Positions 25,499 through 35,681 of a stretch of 64,000 bases of DNA are shown one piece after another. The DNA lies in NCBI GenBank assembly GCA_903905065.1, contig CAIVEW010000073.1:121451-185450 (forward strand), in the 5' to 3' direction. Position numbers and translations under genes: made by a program. Source of the DNA: an uncultured Bacteroidota bacterium (lineage in GTDB: Bacteria; Bacteroidota; Bacteroidia; Chitinophagales; Chitinophagaceae). The notes beneath the pieces were generated by a model. That model saw only the letters and a list, made by a program, of their open reading frames with translations, had not been told where the DNA came from and ran no database searches. Within the stretch, counting starts at the first letter, position 1; every line of letters starts with the position of its first letter.

Positions 25499-28400
25499 AT
25501 GTCTTATTCTCTAAAGAATAAAGTACGGCTGGTTACGGCGGCTTCGTTGTTTGACGGCCACGATGCATCTATCAATATCATGCGGCGCATCATGCAGGCT
25601 AGCGGGGCAGAGGTGATACACCTGGGCCACGATCGCAGTGTGCAGGATGTGGTGGACTGCGCCATACAGGAAGACGCAAACGCCATAGCCATAACCAGCT
25701 ACCAGGGCGGGCATGTGGAATACTTCAAATACATGTATGACCTGCTGAAGAAAGCGGGTTGCGGACATATAAAAATATTTGGCGGTGGCGGAGGGGTAAT
25801 ACTGCCTACGGAGATCAAGGAACTGGAGGATTATGGTATTACGCGTATCTACTCGCCTGATGACGGTCGGTCGCTGGGGTTGCAGGGAATGATAGATGAT
25901 CTGCTGGAGAAAAGCGATTTCCCCACAGGCAACCGGTTGAACGGCGAGGCTGGTCACCTGGGTGAGCGGGATGTGAAATCGATAGCGCGGCTGATATCTG
26001 CGGCAGAGAATTATTATGATCTCCCCGAGACGCAGGCAGCCCTTAAAAATGTAAAAAACCAAATAGCAAACTCCAAGGTTCCCGTTTTGGGGATCACCGG
26101 GACCGGTGGTGCCGGTAAGAGCTCACTGGTAGATGAGCTGGTGCGGCGGTTTTTGCTGGATTTTAAGGATAAATACATAGGTATTATATCGGTAGACCCT
26201 ACGAAGCGTAAGACGGGTGGTGCGCTGCTGGGCGACCGCATACGCATGAACGCGATAAGGAATGGCCGGGTGTATATGCGTTCCATGGCTACCCGGCAGA
26301 GCAACCTTGCTGTATCGAAGTACATACATGATGCGGTGAATATCTTAAAGGCTGCGAAGTATGACCTCATCATACTGGAAACATCGGGCATAGGGCAGAG
26401 CGATACACAGATCACCGAGCATAGTGACATGAGCATGTATGTGATGACGCCGGAATTCGGCGCCCCTACACAGCTGGAGAAAATAGACATGCTGGACTTC
26501 GCTGATATTGTGGTGATCAATAAGTTTGACAAACGTGGTGCGGCCGACGCGCTGCGGGATGTGAAGAAACAATACCAGCGCAATCATAAACTGTTTGACA
26601 AGAAAGCGGAAGACATGCCGGTGTTTGGAACGATCGCGTCGCAGTTTAACGACCCCGGCACGAATACCATGTATAAGGCGCTGATGGATCTGCTGGAAGT
26701 GAAGACCGGCGCGCCACTGCACAGCAGCTACAAGATAACGGACGAAATGAGCGAGAAGGTATACATCATTCCGCCGAACCGCACCCGCTACCTGAGCGAA
26801 ATATCTGAGAACAACCGCAAGTATGACAACTGGGCGAAAGACCAGGCGGGTGTAGCGCAGAAACTCTATGGCATTAAGATGACCATAGAGATACTGAATG
26901 CAATGAAGGTGGAAGACAAAGACCGCCTGATAAAGACACTGCAGGAAGTATATGCAAAAACAGAGCTGGACCTGGACCCAAAGAACAAGTATCTGCTGGA
27001 GAACTGGGACGCCAAGAAGAAACAATATACCGGCGACTACTACACCTACAAGGTGCGTGATAAGGAGCTGAAGATAAAGACGCATACCGAATCGCTTTCT
27101 CATTTACAGATACCCAAGGTGGCTGTGCCGGGCTTCAAGGCATGGGGCGAGATACTGCAATGGGCGCTGCTGGAGAATTTCCCGGGAGAGTTTCCTTATG
27201 CTGCGGGTATATATCCGTTCAAAAGAGAAGGTGAAGACCCTGCGCGTATGTTTGCCGGCGAGGGCGGTCCAGAGCGTACGAACAAACGGTTTCACTATGT
27301 ATCGCGCGGACTGCCGGCGAAAAGGTTGAGTACGGCATTTGATAGTGTGACGCTTTATGGGCAAGACCCTGACCACAGACCGGATATTTACGGCAAGGTG
27401 GGCAACTCAGGCGTGAGTGTGTGCTGCCTGGATGATGCGAAGAAACTGTATAGCGGTTTTAACCTTGCTGATCCGAAGACATCGGTGTCAATGACCATAA
27501 ACGGGCCGGCGCCTACTATTACTGCGTTCTTTATGAATGCGGCAATAGACCAGCAGTGCGAGCTGTATATAAAAGCGAACGGGCTGGAGGATGAGGTGAA
27601 CAAAAAGATAGATGCCATCTACAAGGAAAAGGGATTGCAAAGGCCATCCTATAATTCAGGCGCTGCTACAGGAGCACCAGCGAGTAAAGAATTACCGGAA
27701 GGGAATGACGGGCTTGGCCTCATGCTGTTAGGTGTAACGGGAGACCAAGTGTTGCCTGCAGATGTGTATGAGAAAATAAAGAAGGATACCCTACAGGCTG
27801 TGCGCGGCACCGTGCAGGCGGACATTCTGAAGGAAGACCAGGCGCAGAATACCTGTATCTTCTCCACTGAGTTTTCGTTGCGCGTAATGGGTGATGTGCA
27901 GCAGTATTTCATCAACCAGAAAGTGCGCAATTTCTATTCGGTATCTATAAGCGGGTACCACATAGCTGAGGCGGGAGCTAACCCTATTTCGCAGCTTGCG
28001 TTTACTATATCGAACGGCTTTACGTTTGTAGAGTACTATCTGAGCCGCGGCATGCACATTGATGATTTTGCACCGAATCTTTCGTTCTTCTTCAGTAATG
28101 GGATAGACCCGGAGTATAGTGTGATAGGCCGCGTGGCCCGGCGCATATGGTCGAAGGCAATGAAGCTGAAGTATGGCGGCAACGAGCGCTCACAGATGCT
28201 GAAATACCACATCCAGACATCGGGCCGTTCGTTGCACGCGCAGGAGATAGATTTTAACGATATACGCACGACCCTGCAGGCACTGTATGCGATATATGAC
28301 AACTGCAACTCGCTGCATACCAACGCTTATGATGAGGCAATAACTACACCTACCGAAGAGAGCGTGCGGAGGGCAATGGCCATTCAGCTTATCATAAATA

Positions 28401-28903
28401 AGGAGCTGGGGTTGGCGAAGAATGAGAACCCGTTGCAAGGCTCGTTCATTATTGAAGAATTGACGGACCTGGTGGAGGAAGCTGTGCTGGCAGAGTTTGA
28501 CCGGATCACAGAGCGGGGGGGGGTGCTGGGTGCAATGGAGACCATGTACCAGCGCGGAAAGATACAGGAAGAGAGCCTTTACTACGAGACCTTGAAACAT
28601 ACGGGCGAGTTCCCCATAGTAGGGGTGAATACGTTCCTGAGCTCAAAGGGTTCGCCTACGGTGATACCATCTGAAGTGATACGGTCTACTACCGAAGAAA
28701 AAGAATTCCAGATACAGACGGTAGAGAACCTGTGGAAGCGAAATGAGGACAAGAGCGGAGACATGCTACACCAACTGCAGCAAAAAGCAATACATAACGA
28801 GAACATATTTGAGGCGCTGATGGAAACTGCCAAGTATTGTTCGCTGGGACAGATCACCAAGGCATTATTTGAGGTAGGGGGGCAGTATAGGCGGAATATG
28901 TGA
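25499..28903 (+). CDS. icmF: fused isobutyryl-CoA-mutase type enzyme (B12-dependent mutase with G-protein chaperone)
   Basis: A 1134-residue fusion. Residues 1-140 are a cobalamin-binding domain with the DxH motif (Asp19-Gly-His21 in [12 protein letters not shown]). Residues about 190-420 are a MeaB-like GTPase with P-loop GTGGAGKSS and [13 protein letters not shown]. The rest is the acyl-CoA mutase barrel and linker ([60 protein letters not shown]). This order (B12 domain, GTPase, mutase) is that of IcmF, which interconverts isobutyryl-CoA and n-butyryl-CoA and can act on related branched acyl-CoAs. The start at 25499 aligns the DxH motif properly; upstream in-frame codons run through intergenic DNA. 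Confidence 0.93.
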   Translation: MSYSLKNKVRLVTAASLFDGHDASINIMRRIMQASGAEVIHLGHDRSVQDVVDCAIQEDANAIAITSYQGGHVEYFKYMYDLLKKAGCGHIKIFGGGGGVILPTEIKELEDYGITRIYSPDDGRSLGLQGMIDDLLEKSDFPTGNRLNGEAGHLGERDVKSIARLISAAENYYDLPETQAALKNVKNQIANSKVPVLGITGTGGAGKSSLVDELVRRFLLDFKDKYIGIISVDPTKRKTGGALLGDRIRMNAIRNGRVYMRSMATRQSNLAVSKYIHDAVNILKAAKYDLIILETSGIGQSDTQITEHSDMSMYVMTPEFGAPTQLEKIDMLDFADIVVINKFDKRGAADALRDVKKQYQRNHKLFDKKAEDMPVFGTIASQFNDPGTNTMYKALMDLLEVKTGAPLHSSYKITDEMSEKVYIIPPNRTRYLSEISENNRKYDNWAKDQAGVAQKLYGIKMTIEILNAMKVEDKDRLIKTLQEVYAKTELDLDPKNKYLLENWDAKKKQYTGDYYTYKVRDKELKIKTHTESLSHLQIPKVAVPGFKAWGEILQWALLENFPGEFPYAAGIYPFKREGEDPARMFAGEGGPERTNKRFHYVSRGLPAKRLSTAFDSVTLYGQDPDHRPDIYGKVGNSGVSVCCLDDAKKLYSGFNLADPKTSVSMTINGPAPTITAFFMNAAIDQQCELYIKANGLEDEVNKKIDAIYKEKGLQRPSYNSGAATGAPASKELPEGNDGLGLMLLGVTGDQVLPADVYEKIKKDTLQAVRGTVQADILKEDQAQNTCIFSTEFSLRVMGDVQQYFINQKVRNFYSVSISGYHIAEAGANPISQLAFTISNGFTFVEYYLSRGMHIDDFAPNLSFFFSNGIDPEYSVIGRVARRIWSKAMKLKYGGNERSQMLKYHIQTSGRSLHAQEIDFNDIRTTLQALYAIYDNCNSLHTNAYDEAITTPTEESVRRAMAIQLIINKELGLAKNENPLQGSFIIEELTDLVEEAVLAEFDRITERGGVLGAMETMYQRGKIQEESLYYETLKHTGEFPIVGVNTFLSSKGSPTVIPSEVIRSTTEEKEFQIQTVENLWKRNEDKSGDMLHQLQQKAIHNENIFEALMETAKYCSLGQITKALFEVGGQYRRNM

Positions 28904-29034
28904 TTACAAATTCAAAAGGCAAAATTTAAAAGTTAATAGTGTGTTTTGCATCACATGAGTTTGAAGCATAAATAGCTTTTACCAACGTTTTCAATGAATC
29001 GCTTGTCTTCTAGAATGGAAACATTACTTTCTTG

Positions 29035-29424
29035 ATGAAATATTTTTTTACCATTGTTATTGTACTGCTAAGCCTTAGCTGTTTTGCGCAAAATGCAGGG
29101 CCTAATGCGGCCGGAGTATATGAAAAGCCCGAAGTAGCAGCGCAATTTGCCCCGGGCAAGGACAGCCTCGACCGGTTTATTAAGCACCATATTCACATGA
29201 AGCATGCCGGCAGCGACCGAAAAGATAATGCGGTTGTTGTTTTCCTGGTGGAGAAGGACGGCCATATTGGCGCGGCAGAGATATTGCGCACCAGCGGGGA
29301 TAAAGATTTTGATGGGGAAGCGGTAGCTATAGTGAAAGCAATGCCCAATTGGGTACCCGCGAGGGACAAAGGGACGGTGGTACGGTCATCTGCTATGCTC
29401 ACATTCTCCTATCGGGCTGATTAG
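29035..29424 (+). CDS. TonB C-terminal-domain exported protein
   Basis: A 129-residue protein with signal peptide (MKYFFTIVIVLLSLSCFAQ) and a TonB_C-like domain: VVVFLVEKDGHIGAAEILRT, GDKDFDGEAVAIVKAMPNW and VRSSAMLTFSY match the strand-helix-strand of energy transducer C-termini. It lacks the long Pro-rich linker, and its hydrophobic N-terminus looks cleavable, so it is probably periplasmic rather than a true energy transducer. No partner exbB/exbD genes are nearby. Confidence 0.8.
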   Translation: MKYFFTIVIVLLSLSCFAQNAGPNAAGVYEKPEVAAQFAPGKDSLDRFIKHHIHMKHAGSDRKDNAVVVFLVEKDGHIGAAEILRTSGDKDFDGEAVAIVKAMPNWVPARDKGTVVRSSAMLTFSYRAD

Positions 29425-29452
29425 CGGTTTTCATAAAAGAAATGAGCAGTCA

Positions 29453-29914
29453 CTAGCCGTTATTGTTTCCAAGTTTTCTCTCCCTCGCGCGGCGTACTAA
29501 AGTATAAATAAGCGCGAGAGGAACATAAGCTAACAAAACACGCTGGCAGTTAACGTAGATCAGGTGTGACGGTGTGTGTTTTAAAAAGAAATAAGCGCCA
29601 ATCTGGAAACGAAACAAAAGGAAATCGATAAGGATAAATGTGATTAGCAGCCCGGCAGTTGTGGCAACGTAAATAAGGTATTTTTTTTGAGCAATATACC
29701 TGTCGAACAGGAAGTAATAGTGAACGATAGCCATTAAGGAAGCCAGGGCGGCGCACTCAAACGTTAACAATATATCGTGAATAATGGGGGTAACTGCTTC
29801 ATTGAAAAACCGCATTGGGACGATAAATGCGACGGTAATAAATGCGAAAAAGATGAGCCACCATAACAAAAACTGTTTTGAAAGCGCTCCAAGATTCACG
29901 GTTTTCTGACCCAT
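29453..29914 (-). CDS. four-helix integral membrane protein, unknown
   Basis: A 153-residue protein with four strongly hydrophobic segments (FLLWWLIFFAFITVAFIVP, CAALASLMAIVHYYFLF, LIYVATTAGLLITFILIDFL, LAYVPLALIYTLV) and a basic C-terminus (RRARERKLGN). It resembles the membrane part of LytS/LytTR-type sensor kinases in Bacteroidota but has no kinase domain. It is convergent with the TonB_C gene and separated by 28 bp without a clear terminator. Confidence 0.65.
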   Translation of the reverse strand: MGQKTVNLGALSKQFLLWWLIFFAFITVAFIVPMRFFNEAVTPIIHDILLTFECAALASLMAIVHYYFLFDRYIAQKKYLIYVATTAGLLITFILIDFLLFRFQIGAYFFLKHTPSHLIYVNCQRVLLAYVPLALIYTLVRRARERKLGNNNG

Positions 29915-30079
29915 AGAGTTATTTTATTCAAAATAAACAAAATGTAACGACAGTTACAAATAAATATGCGGTGCAGTTTATTTATACATTGCACTTTATC
30001 TGCCGAAAATTTTTACTTTCGCATACCTGCCTACCGGCGTGCAGGCTTAAAATAAATCGATCACCAGTTATTACTTTCA

Positions 30080-30796
30080 ATGAGCACATTATCAATAGTC
30101 ATACCTGCTTACAACGAGGGCCCTACTATTCATAGAATATTGAATAAGGTAAAGGCTGTAGTGCTGACGAACGATATGAAAAAAGAGGTCATAATCGTCA
30201 ATGACTGTTCGAAAGATAATACCGAGGAGGCCATTCTTGCCTACCAGGCGGCAAATCCTGACCTGCCGATAACCTACTACAAGCATGAAGTGAACCAGGG
30301 GAAGGGTGCTGCATTGCATACCGGAATAAAGAAAGCAACCGGTGACTTTGTGATCATACAGGACGCTGACCTGGAATACGACCCTGAGGAATACAATATT
30401 CTTTTAAAGCCACTACTCAACGATTTTGCTGATGTTGTTTATGGTTCCCGTTTCGTAGGCGGCGAGCCGCACCGCATCCTGTTTTTCTGGCATTCTATCG
30501 GCAACCGGTGGCTTACCACAGCATCCAACATGTTCACCAACCTGAACCTCACCGATATGGAAACCTGCTACAAGGTTTTTAAGCGGGAAATAATACAGGG
30601 GATAAAACTGGAGGAAAAGCGTTTTGGTTTTGAGCCTGAAGTGACTGCAAAGATCTCGAGGATACCTAAAGTACGCATTTACGAAGTGGGCATTTCTTAT
30701 TATGGTCGTACTTATGAAGAAGGTAAAAAGATCGGTATGAAGGATGCTTTCAGAGCTTTGTATTGCATCATCAAGTATAATGTGTTTAAGAAATAG
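30080..30796 (+). CDS. family 2 glycosyltransferase (dolichol-phosphate mannosyltransferase-like)
   Basis: A 238-residue GT-A fold enzyme. [18 protein letters not shown] begins the nucleotide-binding fold, [14 protein letters not shown] follows, and [14 protein letters not shown] carries the metal-binding Dx[21 protein letters not shown] is typical of DPM1-like members that transfer sugar to polyprenyl phosphate. There is no membrane anchor. It is likely to act at the cytoplasmic face in envelope glycan assembly; donor and acceptor are not determined. Confidence 0.88.
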   Translation: MSTLSIVIPAYNEGPTIHRILNKVKAVVLTNDMKKEVIIVNDCSKDNTEEAILAYQAANPDLPITYYKHEVNQGKGAALHTGIKKATGDFVIIQDADLEYDPEEYNILLKPLLNDFADVVYGSRFVGGEPHRILFFWHSIGNRWLTTASNMFTNLNLTDMETCYKVFKREIIQGIKLEEKRFGFEPEVTAKISRIPKVRIYEVGISYYGRTYEEGKKIGMKDAFRALYCIIKYNVFKK

Positions 30797-30822
30797 TCGT
30801 AAGTCGTAAGTCATAAGTCGTA
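30795..30822 (+). repeat. 7-bp tandem simple repeat
   Basis: Four consecutive copies of AGTCGTA (one with a base change) immediately after the glycosyltransferase stop codon. Similar near-repeats of AAGTC/AAAAGTT type occur in other gaps. Confidence 0.8.
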
Positions 30823-30876
30823 AGTTGAGCGTCGAAAGTCGCCGCGCCAACAAGTTTTTACCTTTGAATTTGCAAA

Positions 30877-31392
30877 ATGCCTCCAGTTATTCTACCTGTA
30901 AAAGGAATCTCGCCACAAATACCAGAAAGCTGCTTTGTAGCGCCGAATGCTACTATAGTAGGCGATGTGATCATGGGAGCGGATTGCAGCATATGGTTTA
31001 ACGCTGTGGTGCGCGGTGACGTGAACAGTATAAGGATAGGTGATAAAGTAAACATACAGGATGGTGCCTGCATCCATTGTACGTACCAGAAAACCCAAAC
31101 CGTAATTGGTAACAATGTGTCTATAGGCCATAATGCACTGGTACACGGCTGCACAGTGGCCGACAATGTGCTGATAGGTATGGGCGCCATAGTGATGGAC
31201 AATGTTATTATTGGCGCCAACAGCATCATAGCCGCTGGTGCGGTGGTGCTGGAAGGTACTGAAGTGCCACCCGGCAGCATTTTTGCGGGCGTGCCGGCAA
31301 AAAAAGTAAAAGACATCAGCCAGGAGTTGCTGAAGGGTGAAGTGGAACGTATAGCCAACAATTATTTAATGTATAGTTCGTGGTTTAAGTAA
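30877..31392 (+). CDS. gamma-carbonic-anhydrase-like hexapeptide protein
   Basis: A 171-residue left-handed beta-helix protein (hexapeptide repeats from FVAPNATIVGDVIMG on). The trimer-interface His residues expected for zinc are present in IQDGACIHCTY, SIGHNALVHGC and the adjoining turn. The family includes carbonic anhydrases, acetyltransferases and PaaY/YrdA-type proteins of uncertain activity, so enzymatic function is not certain. It may be co-transcribed with the gcvH/vanZ pair downstream. Confidence 0.88.
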   Translation: MPPVILPVKGISPQIPESCFVAPNATIVGDVIMGADCSIWFNAVVRGDVNSIRIGDKVNIQDGACIHCTYQKTQTVIGNNVSIGHNALVHGCTVADNVLIGMGAIVMDNVIIGANSIIAAGAVVLEGTEVPPGSIFAGVPAKKVKDISQELLKGEVERIANNYLMYSSWFK

Positions 31393-31429
31393 TATGACAC
31401 TAATCATTACGAAATCTCTTTTTTTCTTT

Positions 31430-31441
31430 TATTTTTACCGC
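31430..31441 (+). promoter_or_regulatory. -7 type element TATTTTTACCGC of gcvH
   Basis: Ends 16 bp before the gcvH ATG and shares the ACCGC extension with elements at 40497, 42928 and (minus strand) 16185. Confidence 0.45.
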
Positions 31442-31457
31442 TCAAACTTTTAATAAA

Positions 31458-31838
31458 ATGGAATTTCCAGCGTCATTACGTTACACTAAGGATCACGAAT
31501 GGATCAAAATTGAAGGAGACACCGCTACAGTAGGTGTTACTGATTTTGCACAGCACGAACTGGGCGATATTGTATTCGTTGATATCAACACAGTGGGAAA
31601 ACCACTCCAGGCAAATGAAATATTCGGTACAGTAGAAGCGGTGAAGACCGTATCGGATCTTTACCTGCCGGTTAGCGGCACCATAACAGAGGTGAACAGC
31701 GACCTGGAGGCAAACCCGGAGCATGTGAACAACGATCCTTATGGCAAGGGCTGGATGGCGAAAATGACAGTCGATAATCCATCGGACATAGATGGCCTTC
31801 TCGATGCAGCAGCCTATAAGGAACTGGTAGGAGAATAA
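31458..31838 (+). CDS. gcvH: glycine cleavage system H protein
   Basis: The 126-residue lipoyl carrier that shuttles the methylamine intermediate between the P, T and L proteins of glycine decarboxylase. The lipoylation site is Lys63 in [20 protein letters not shown]-terminal [20 protein letters not shown] and C-terminal [13 protein letters not shown] are diagnostic. Normal length. The stop codon is directly followed by the vanZ-like start (no gap). Other gcv genes are not in the window. Confidence 0.97.
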   Translation: MEFPASLRYTKDHEWIKIEGDTATVGVTDFAQHELGDIVFVDINTVGKPLQANEIFGTVEAVKTVSDLYLPVSGTITEVNSDLEANPEHVNNDPYGKGWMAKMTVDNPSDIDGLLDAAAYKELVGE

Positions 31839-32237
31839 ATGAAACGGATATTCAGTCCGGACTCACCTTATACACGACAAGCAAGGTTCTTAGCTATGCT
31901 ATGGACCTTGCTTATTTTTATTGGCTGTTTCACACCAGGAAAAGATATTCCCAAAGTAGATGTGCCCCTAATAGATAAATGGGTGCACCTTGTCCTTTTC
32001 GGCGGCTTCACATTTTTGTGGCTTTGCGCCCGTCCCATTATCAAAATTTCCAGGCTCGTTCTATTATTTTTTATAGCGGTGGCGCTGGGCAGTTTTATCG
32101 AGCTAATGCAAGGCTGGCTCACTTTTCTTGGCCGCAGCATGGAGTTTATGGATGCAGTTGCGGATAGTATTGGTGGGTTACTCGGCATCGTAATATTCTC
32201 TGGTGCCGCTGCCATTGCAAGAACAAAGCCGACGTAG
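31839..32237 (+). CDS. VanZ family membrane protein
   Basis: A 132-residue protein with four membrane segments and the VanZ pattern: DKWVHLVLFGGFTFLWL with a conserved His, FIELMQGWLTFLGRSMEFMD and DAVADSIGGLLGIVI. VanZ-like proteins are often found directly after gcvH in Bacteroidota, which fits the zero-gap arrangement here. Function of the non-teicoplanin members is unknown. Confidence 0.9.
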   Translation: MKRIFSPDSPYTRQARFLAMLWTLLIFIGCFTPGKDIPKVDVPLIDKWVHLVLFGGFTFLWLCARPIIKISRLVLLFFIAVALGSFIELMQGWLTFLGRSMEFMDAVADSIGGLLGIVIFSGAAAIARTKPT

Positions 32238-32242
32238 TAACC

Positions 32243-34531
32243 TTATTTCACTATTCGCAGTTTGGCATAATTAAGCATTATCTTTTTCACGCCATGGCCT
32301 GCGCCGAAGTCGATGCCGGCTATGCGGTTGTTGGCGCCTCCTTCTATGGTGAGTATAGTGCCGAATCCGAATTTCTGGTGTTCCACTTGCATTCCCACAG
32401 TCATTCCCACTACTTCATCTGCTACGAAATTAGCGGTGGGCGTGTGCGGTGCCGGTGCACCCGCGGCCAGTTTATCAGCCAGCTTTTTCAACGAGGGCAT
32501 TTTGTCAAAAGTATTGTTGAGCATACTGCCAAAGCCTCCTGCGGCCTGACCCGGGCCGGGCCGGTTGCTGGCGCCGGTAAATGTCCTGTCGAGATGGTTC
32601 TCCGGTATCTCCTGGATAAACCGGCTGGGCTCGTTCTGCACGAGACTGCCGAAACGATAACGGCTGTTGGCATAGGTTACCCACAAGCGGTCTTTGGCGC
32701 GGGTTATGGCCACATAAAACAACCGCCGCTCTTCTTCGAGGTCGGCACGGTCGTACAGGCTCATGGAACTTGGGAACAGGTTTTCTTCCAGCCCCACCAC
32801 AAATACGCAGGGGTACTCCAGGCCCTTGGCTGCGTGAATGGTCATTAGTTTCACTACATCTGCATCCGCGTCATTGTTCTGGTCGGCATCAGTGAGCAGT
32901 GTTATCTGCTGCAGGTAGCTGCCCAGGCTTTTGTCCAGCAGCTCGCCTTCTTCATCCGGCGTTTCGGTAAATTCCTTTATTGAGTTGAGCAGCTCCTGCA
33001 CGTTCTCGTAACGGGCCAGCCCTTCCACACTTTTGTCATTATACAGCTCCTGCACCAGGCCGGTATGCTTGCCTACCGCAAACGCTACGTCATAGGCATT
33101 GTGCTTTTCCAGCATTGCGCGGAAGCTTTTTATCATCATTACGAACCCTTCCAACTGTGATGAGTGTATGCCGCTCATCTCCGGTTGCGAGATCACTTCC
33201 CAGAATGTTTTGTCCAGTTCGTTTGCCCGAACGAGGATGCGCTCCACGCTTGTTTTGCCAATGCCACGGGTAGGGTAATTGATAATGCGCTTTATGTTTT
33301 CTTCGTCCTGCGAATTCACGATAACACGCAGGTAGGCGAGATAGTCCTTCACTTCTTTGCGCTGGTAAAACGAAGTGCCGCCTACCAGCTTGTAGGGAAT
33401 GTTCATGCGCCGCAGGCTTTCCTCGAACGAGCGGCTCTGTGCATTTGTGCGATACAGAACGGCAAAGTCTTTGTTGCCATAGTGGTTGCGCATCTGCTGC
33501 TCCTTTATAGCGTCTGCTACAAACCGGCCTTCGTCATTATCGGTCATAGTGCGGGCCAGTACCAGCTTTTCGCCTTCTACGTTACTGGTCCATAGTTCCT
33601 TTTGAATCTGGTTCTTGTTGTTGCCTATTACGTTGTTGGCTACGTTGAGTATGGTCTGCGTGCTGCGATAGTTCTGCTCCAGCTTCACGATCTTGACGTC
33701 TTCATAGTCGTCCTGGAACTGCAGAATATTTTGAACCGTAGCCCCGCGAAATGAGTAGATGCTCTGTGCATCATCGCCCACCACACAGATATTTTCGTTT
33801 CTCGCCGCCAGCATTTTTACAATGGCATACTGCGCCAGGTTAGTATCCTGGTACTCATCAATGAGTATGTACCTGAACCGGCCCTGGTATTTTGCCAGCG
33901 CATCCGGGAAGTGGGTGAGCAGCACATACATCTTAAACAGCAGGTCATCAAAATCCATCGCTCCGTTTTTGAAACAGCGCTTGGCATAAGCCTCATAAAT
34001 ATCCCCTATCAGCGGCCGCGTGGTTCGTGCGTCTTCTTGTTGTATTTGTGTATCCTGCTTGTAAATGACCGGGTCTATAAGGCTGTTTTTTGCGGCGCTG
34101 ATGCGGTTGTACACATAAGCGGCTTTGTAGTGTTTGTCGTCAAGGTTCATTTCTTTCACGATATCCTTGATGATGCTTTTTGCATCGTCGGTATCATAGA
34201 TCGTGAAGTTATTCGGGTAACCCAGTTTATTTGCCTCTGCCCGCAGTATGCGCGCGAAAACCGAGTGAAAGGTGCCGATGTAGAGATTACGCGCCTCAGA
34301 GTTTCCCAATGCGCGCTCCACTCTTTCCTTCATCTCGGCAGCCGCCTTGTTGGTAAACGTGAGTGCAAGTATATTGAACGCATCCACACCGTTGTGCATG
34401 AGGTGAGCTATACGTGTAGTGAGTACTTTGGTCTTTCCGCTGCCTGCGCCCGCTATGATCATAATGGGGCCGTCCACATGCTCCACCGCTATCTGCTGCT
34501 GCTCATTCAAGCCCTCTAAATAATTCTGCAT
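32243..34531 (-). CDS. UvrD/PcrA-type superfamily 1 DNA helicase
   Basis: A 762-residue 3'-5' helicase. Motif I GAGSGKTKVLTTRIA is near residue 28, motif Ia LTFTNKAAAEMKERV, motif II ILIDEYQDTNLAQY, motif III VVGDDAQSIYSFRGA, motif IV LEQNYRSTQTIL, motif V MTIHAAKGLEYPCVFVVG and motif VI VAITRAKDRLWV. The C-terminal tail (VGMQVEHQKFGFGTILTIEG) is the PcrA/UvrD-type Tudor-like domain. It acts in nucleotide-excision and replication-fork repair. TAAATTTG just upstream on the minus strand (about 34537-34545) is a possible -7 element. Confidence 0.94.
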   Translation of the reverse strand: MQNYLEGLNEQQQIAVEHVDGPIMIIAGAGSGKTKVLTTRIAHLMHNGVDAFNILALTFTNKAAAEMKERVERALGNSEARNLYIGTFHSVFARILRAEANKLGYPNNFTIYDTDDAKSIIKDIVKEMNLDDKHYKAAYVYNRISAAKNSLIDPVIYKQDTQIQQEDARTTRPLIGDIYEAYAKRCFKNGAMDFDDLLFKMYVLLTHFPDALAKYQGRFRYILIDEYQDTNLAQYAIVKMLAARNENICVVGDDAQSIYSFRGATVQNILQFQDDYEDVKIVKLEQNYRSTQTILNVANNVIGNNKNQIQKELWTSNVEGEKLVLARTMTDNDEGRFVADAIKEQQMRNHYGNKDFAVLYRTNAQSRSFEESLRRMNIPYKLVGGTSFYQRKEVKDYLAYLRVIVNSQDEENIKRIINYPTRGIGKTSVERILVRANELDKTFWEVISQPEMSGIHSSQLEGFVMMIKSFRAMLEKHNAYDVAFAVGKHTGLVQELYNDKSVEGLARYENVQELLNSIKEFTETPDEEGELLDKSLGSYLQQITLLTDADQNNDADADVVKLMTIHAAKGLEYPCVFVVGLEENLFPSSMSLYDRADLEEERRLFYVAITRAKDRLWVTYANSRYRFGSLVQNEPSRFIQEIPENHLDRTFTGASNRPGPGQAAGGFGSMLNNTFDKMPSLKKLADKLAAGAPAPHTPTANFVADEVVGMTVGMQVEHQKFGFGTILTIEGGANNRIAGIDFGAGHGVKKIMLNYAKLRIVK

Positions 34532-34603
34532 AAAGCAAATTTACGGCTTGCAGTTTGGAATTTGTGGTTCGGAATTTGGAATGGGGATAAAAAGTTGTCG
34601 ACT

Positions 34604-35602
34604 CTAAATCTTTACGAATCTATACACTTTGCTATCGGTACTGCCTTGTAAATGCAACAGGTACATACCCGCCGGGAAATTGCTGACGTCTATATGTGTG
34701 ATTCCGTTATTTGCCTCGCCGTTGGCCATTCTTGCGCCGTTCACAGACAATACATTGTAGGTCAGTGTTTCATTGCCTTTGTATGTTATCATTACATCAT
34801 CCCCGACGGCAGTAGGATACACTTCCGCGTTAGCCGAAGTAAAAAATGTACCTACTTCAGTGGAATTATGAAGTGGCCCGAAGCGGTATACGGTGCCGCT
34901 TGGGGGGAAAGGCGACAAAACGTTAAACGTAGTGGTAGCGGTGCCGCTTACCAGCGGGACGGTCTGAACCGTGGGGCTGGCAGGATTCCCTCCCAAAAGA
35001 TAGGTCGTGCCGTTTCCGTCAGCATCCAGGTTCTGTACAAAGCCCGACATCGTACCCGCGTAGTTGAAATAATCGGTCCCCGTTATTAAAGACGGGCCAT
35101 ACCTTAATTCCACAATGCCGGAATCTTCATAGTACCATATCTGCATGTCAACGGAATCGGACATGAAACCAGAGTCTATCAGCTGCTGATCGAAGCCCGC
35201 ATTAAAAACCTCGAACTTAAATACCTGGTGCCCGACACTACCCGTTACTTCATACCTAACTGGAGAGCGTGAAACAGTACCACCGCCCACGCTTCCACGG
35301 TCATCAAGGCCGGCGTCAGTGAGTATAAAGCCGGAGAAGGTGGCGCTTGTGGTATCGGTGCTGCAAGTGTTAGCGCCCTCTGAATAAAAGTTGGAGCAAT
35401 GGAATGTATCTATCGTAAACGGGAAACCAATAGGAGCCGCGAAAATGCTATTCACATTCCAAACGAGCCCCGGATGGAAAAGCGTTGCACCGGTCAGCGG
35501 TACATATGCCTGATTGTATACCGAAAACGAATAAGGCAATTGTGCAGAAACATTTACTGTTAGTAAAAGGATAGCAAACGAGAGGATCACGAATTGTTTC
35601 AT
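34604..35602 (-). CDS. exported protein with type IX sorting domain
   Basis: A 332-residue protein with a signal peptide (MKQFVILSFAILLLTVNVSAQ), a beta-rich middle part and a type A C-terminal sorting domain (VYPTAVGDDVMITYKGNETL start, then GMYLLHLQGSTDSKVYRFVK end). The middle shows spaced Cys, Gly and Asp residues, but I recognise no catalytic family. It is probably a surface or secreted cargo of the type IX system. It is followed downstream by the helicase gene, 72 bp away. Confidence 0.78.
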   Translation of the reverse strand: MKQFVILSFAILLLTVNVSAQLPYSFSVYNQAYVPLTGATLFHPGLVWNVNSIFAAPIGFPFTIDTFHCSNFYSEGANTCSTDTTSATFSGFILTDAGLDDRGSVGGGTVSRSPVRYEVTGSVGHQVFKFEVFNAGFDQQLIDSGFMSDSVDMQIWYYEDSGIVELRYGPSLITGTDYFNYAGTMSGFVQNLDADGNGTTYLLGGNPASPTVQTVPLVSGTATTTFNVLSPFPPSGTVYRFGPLHNSTEVGTFFTSANAEVYPTAVGDDVMITYKGNETLTYNVLSVNGARMANGEANNGITHIDVSNFPAGMYLLHLQGSTDSKVYRFVKI

Positions 35603-35681
35603 AGCTCTAAAATAGCCTTAAAAAAGCATTAAAATCGTTTTAGTTTATCGGGCAGCCTTATCCAGCTACGCCTTTGATGAA

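Noticed and set aside
26345..28860. Long antisense frames within icmF
   Set aside because: They mirror the strong codon bias of icmF; no family match and no promoter.
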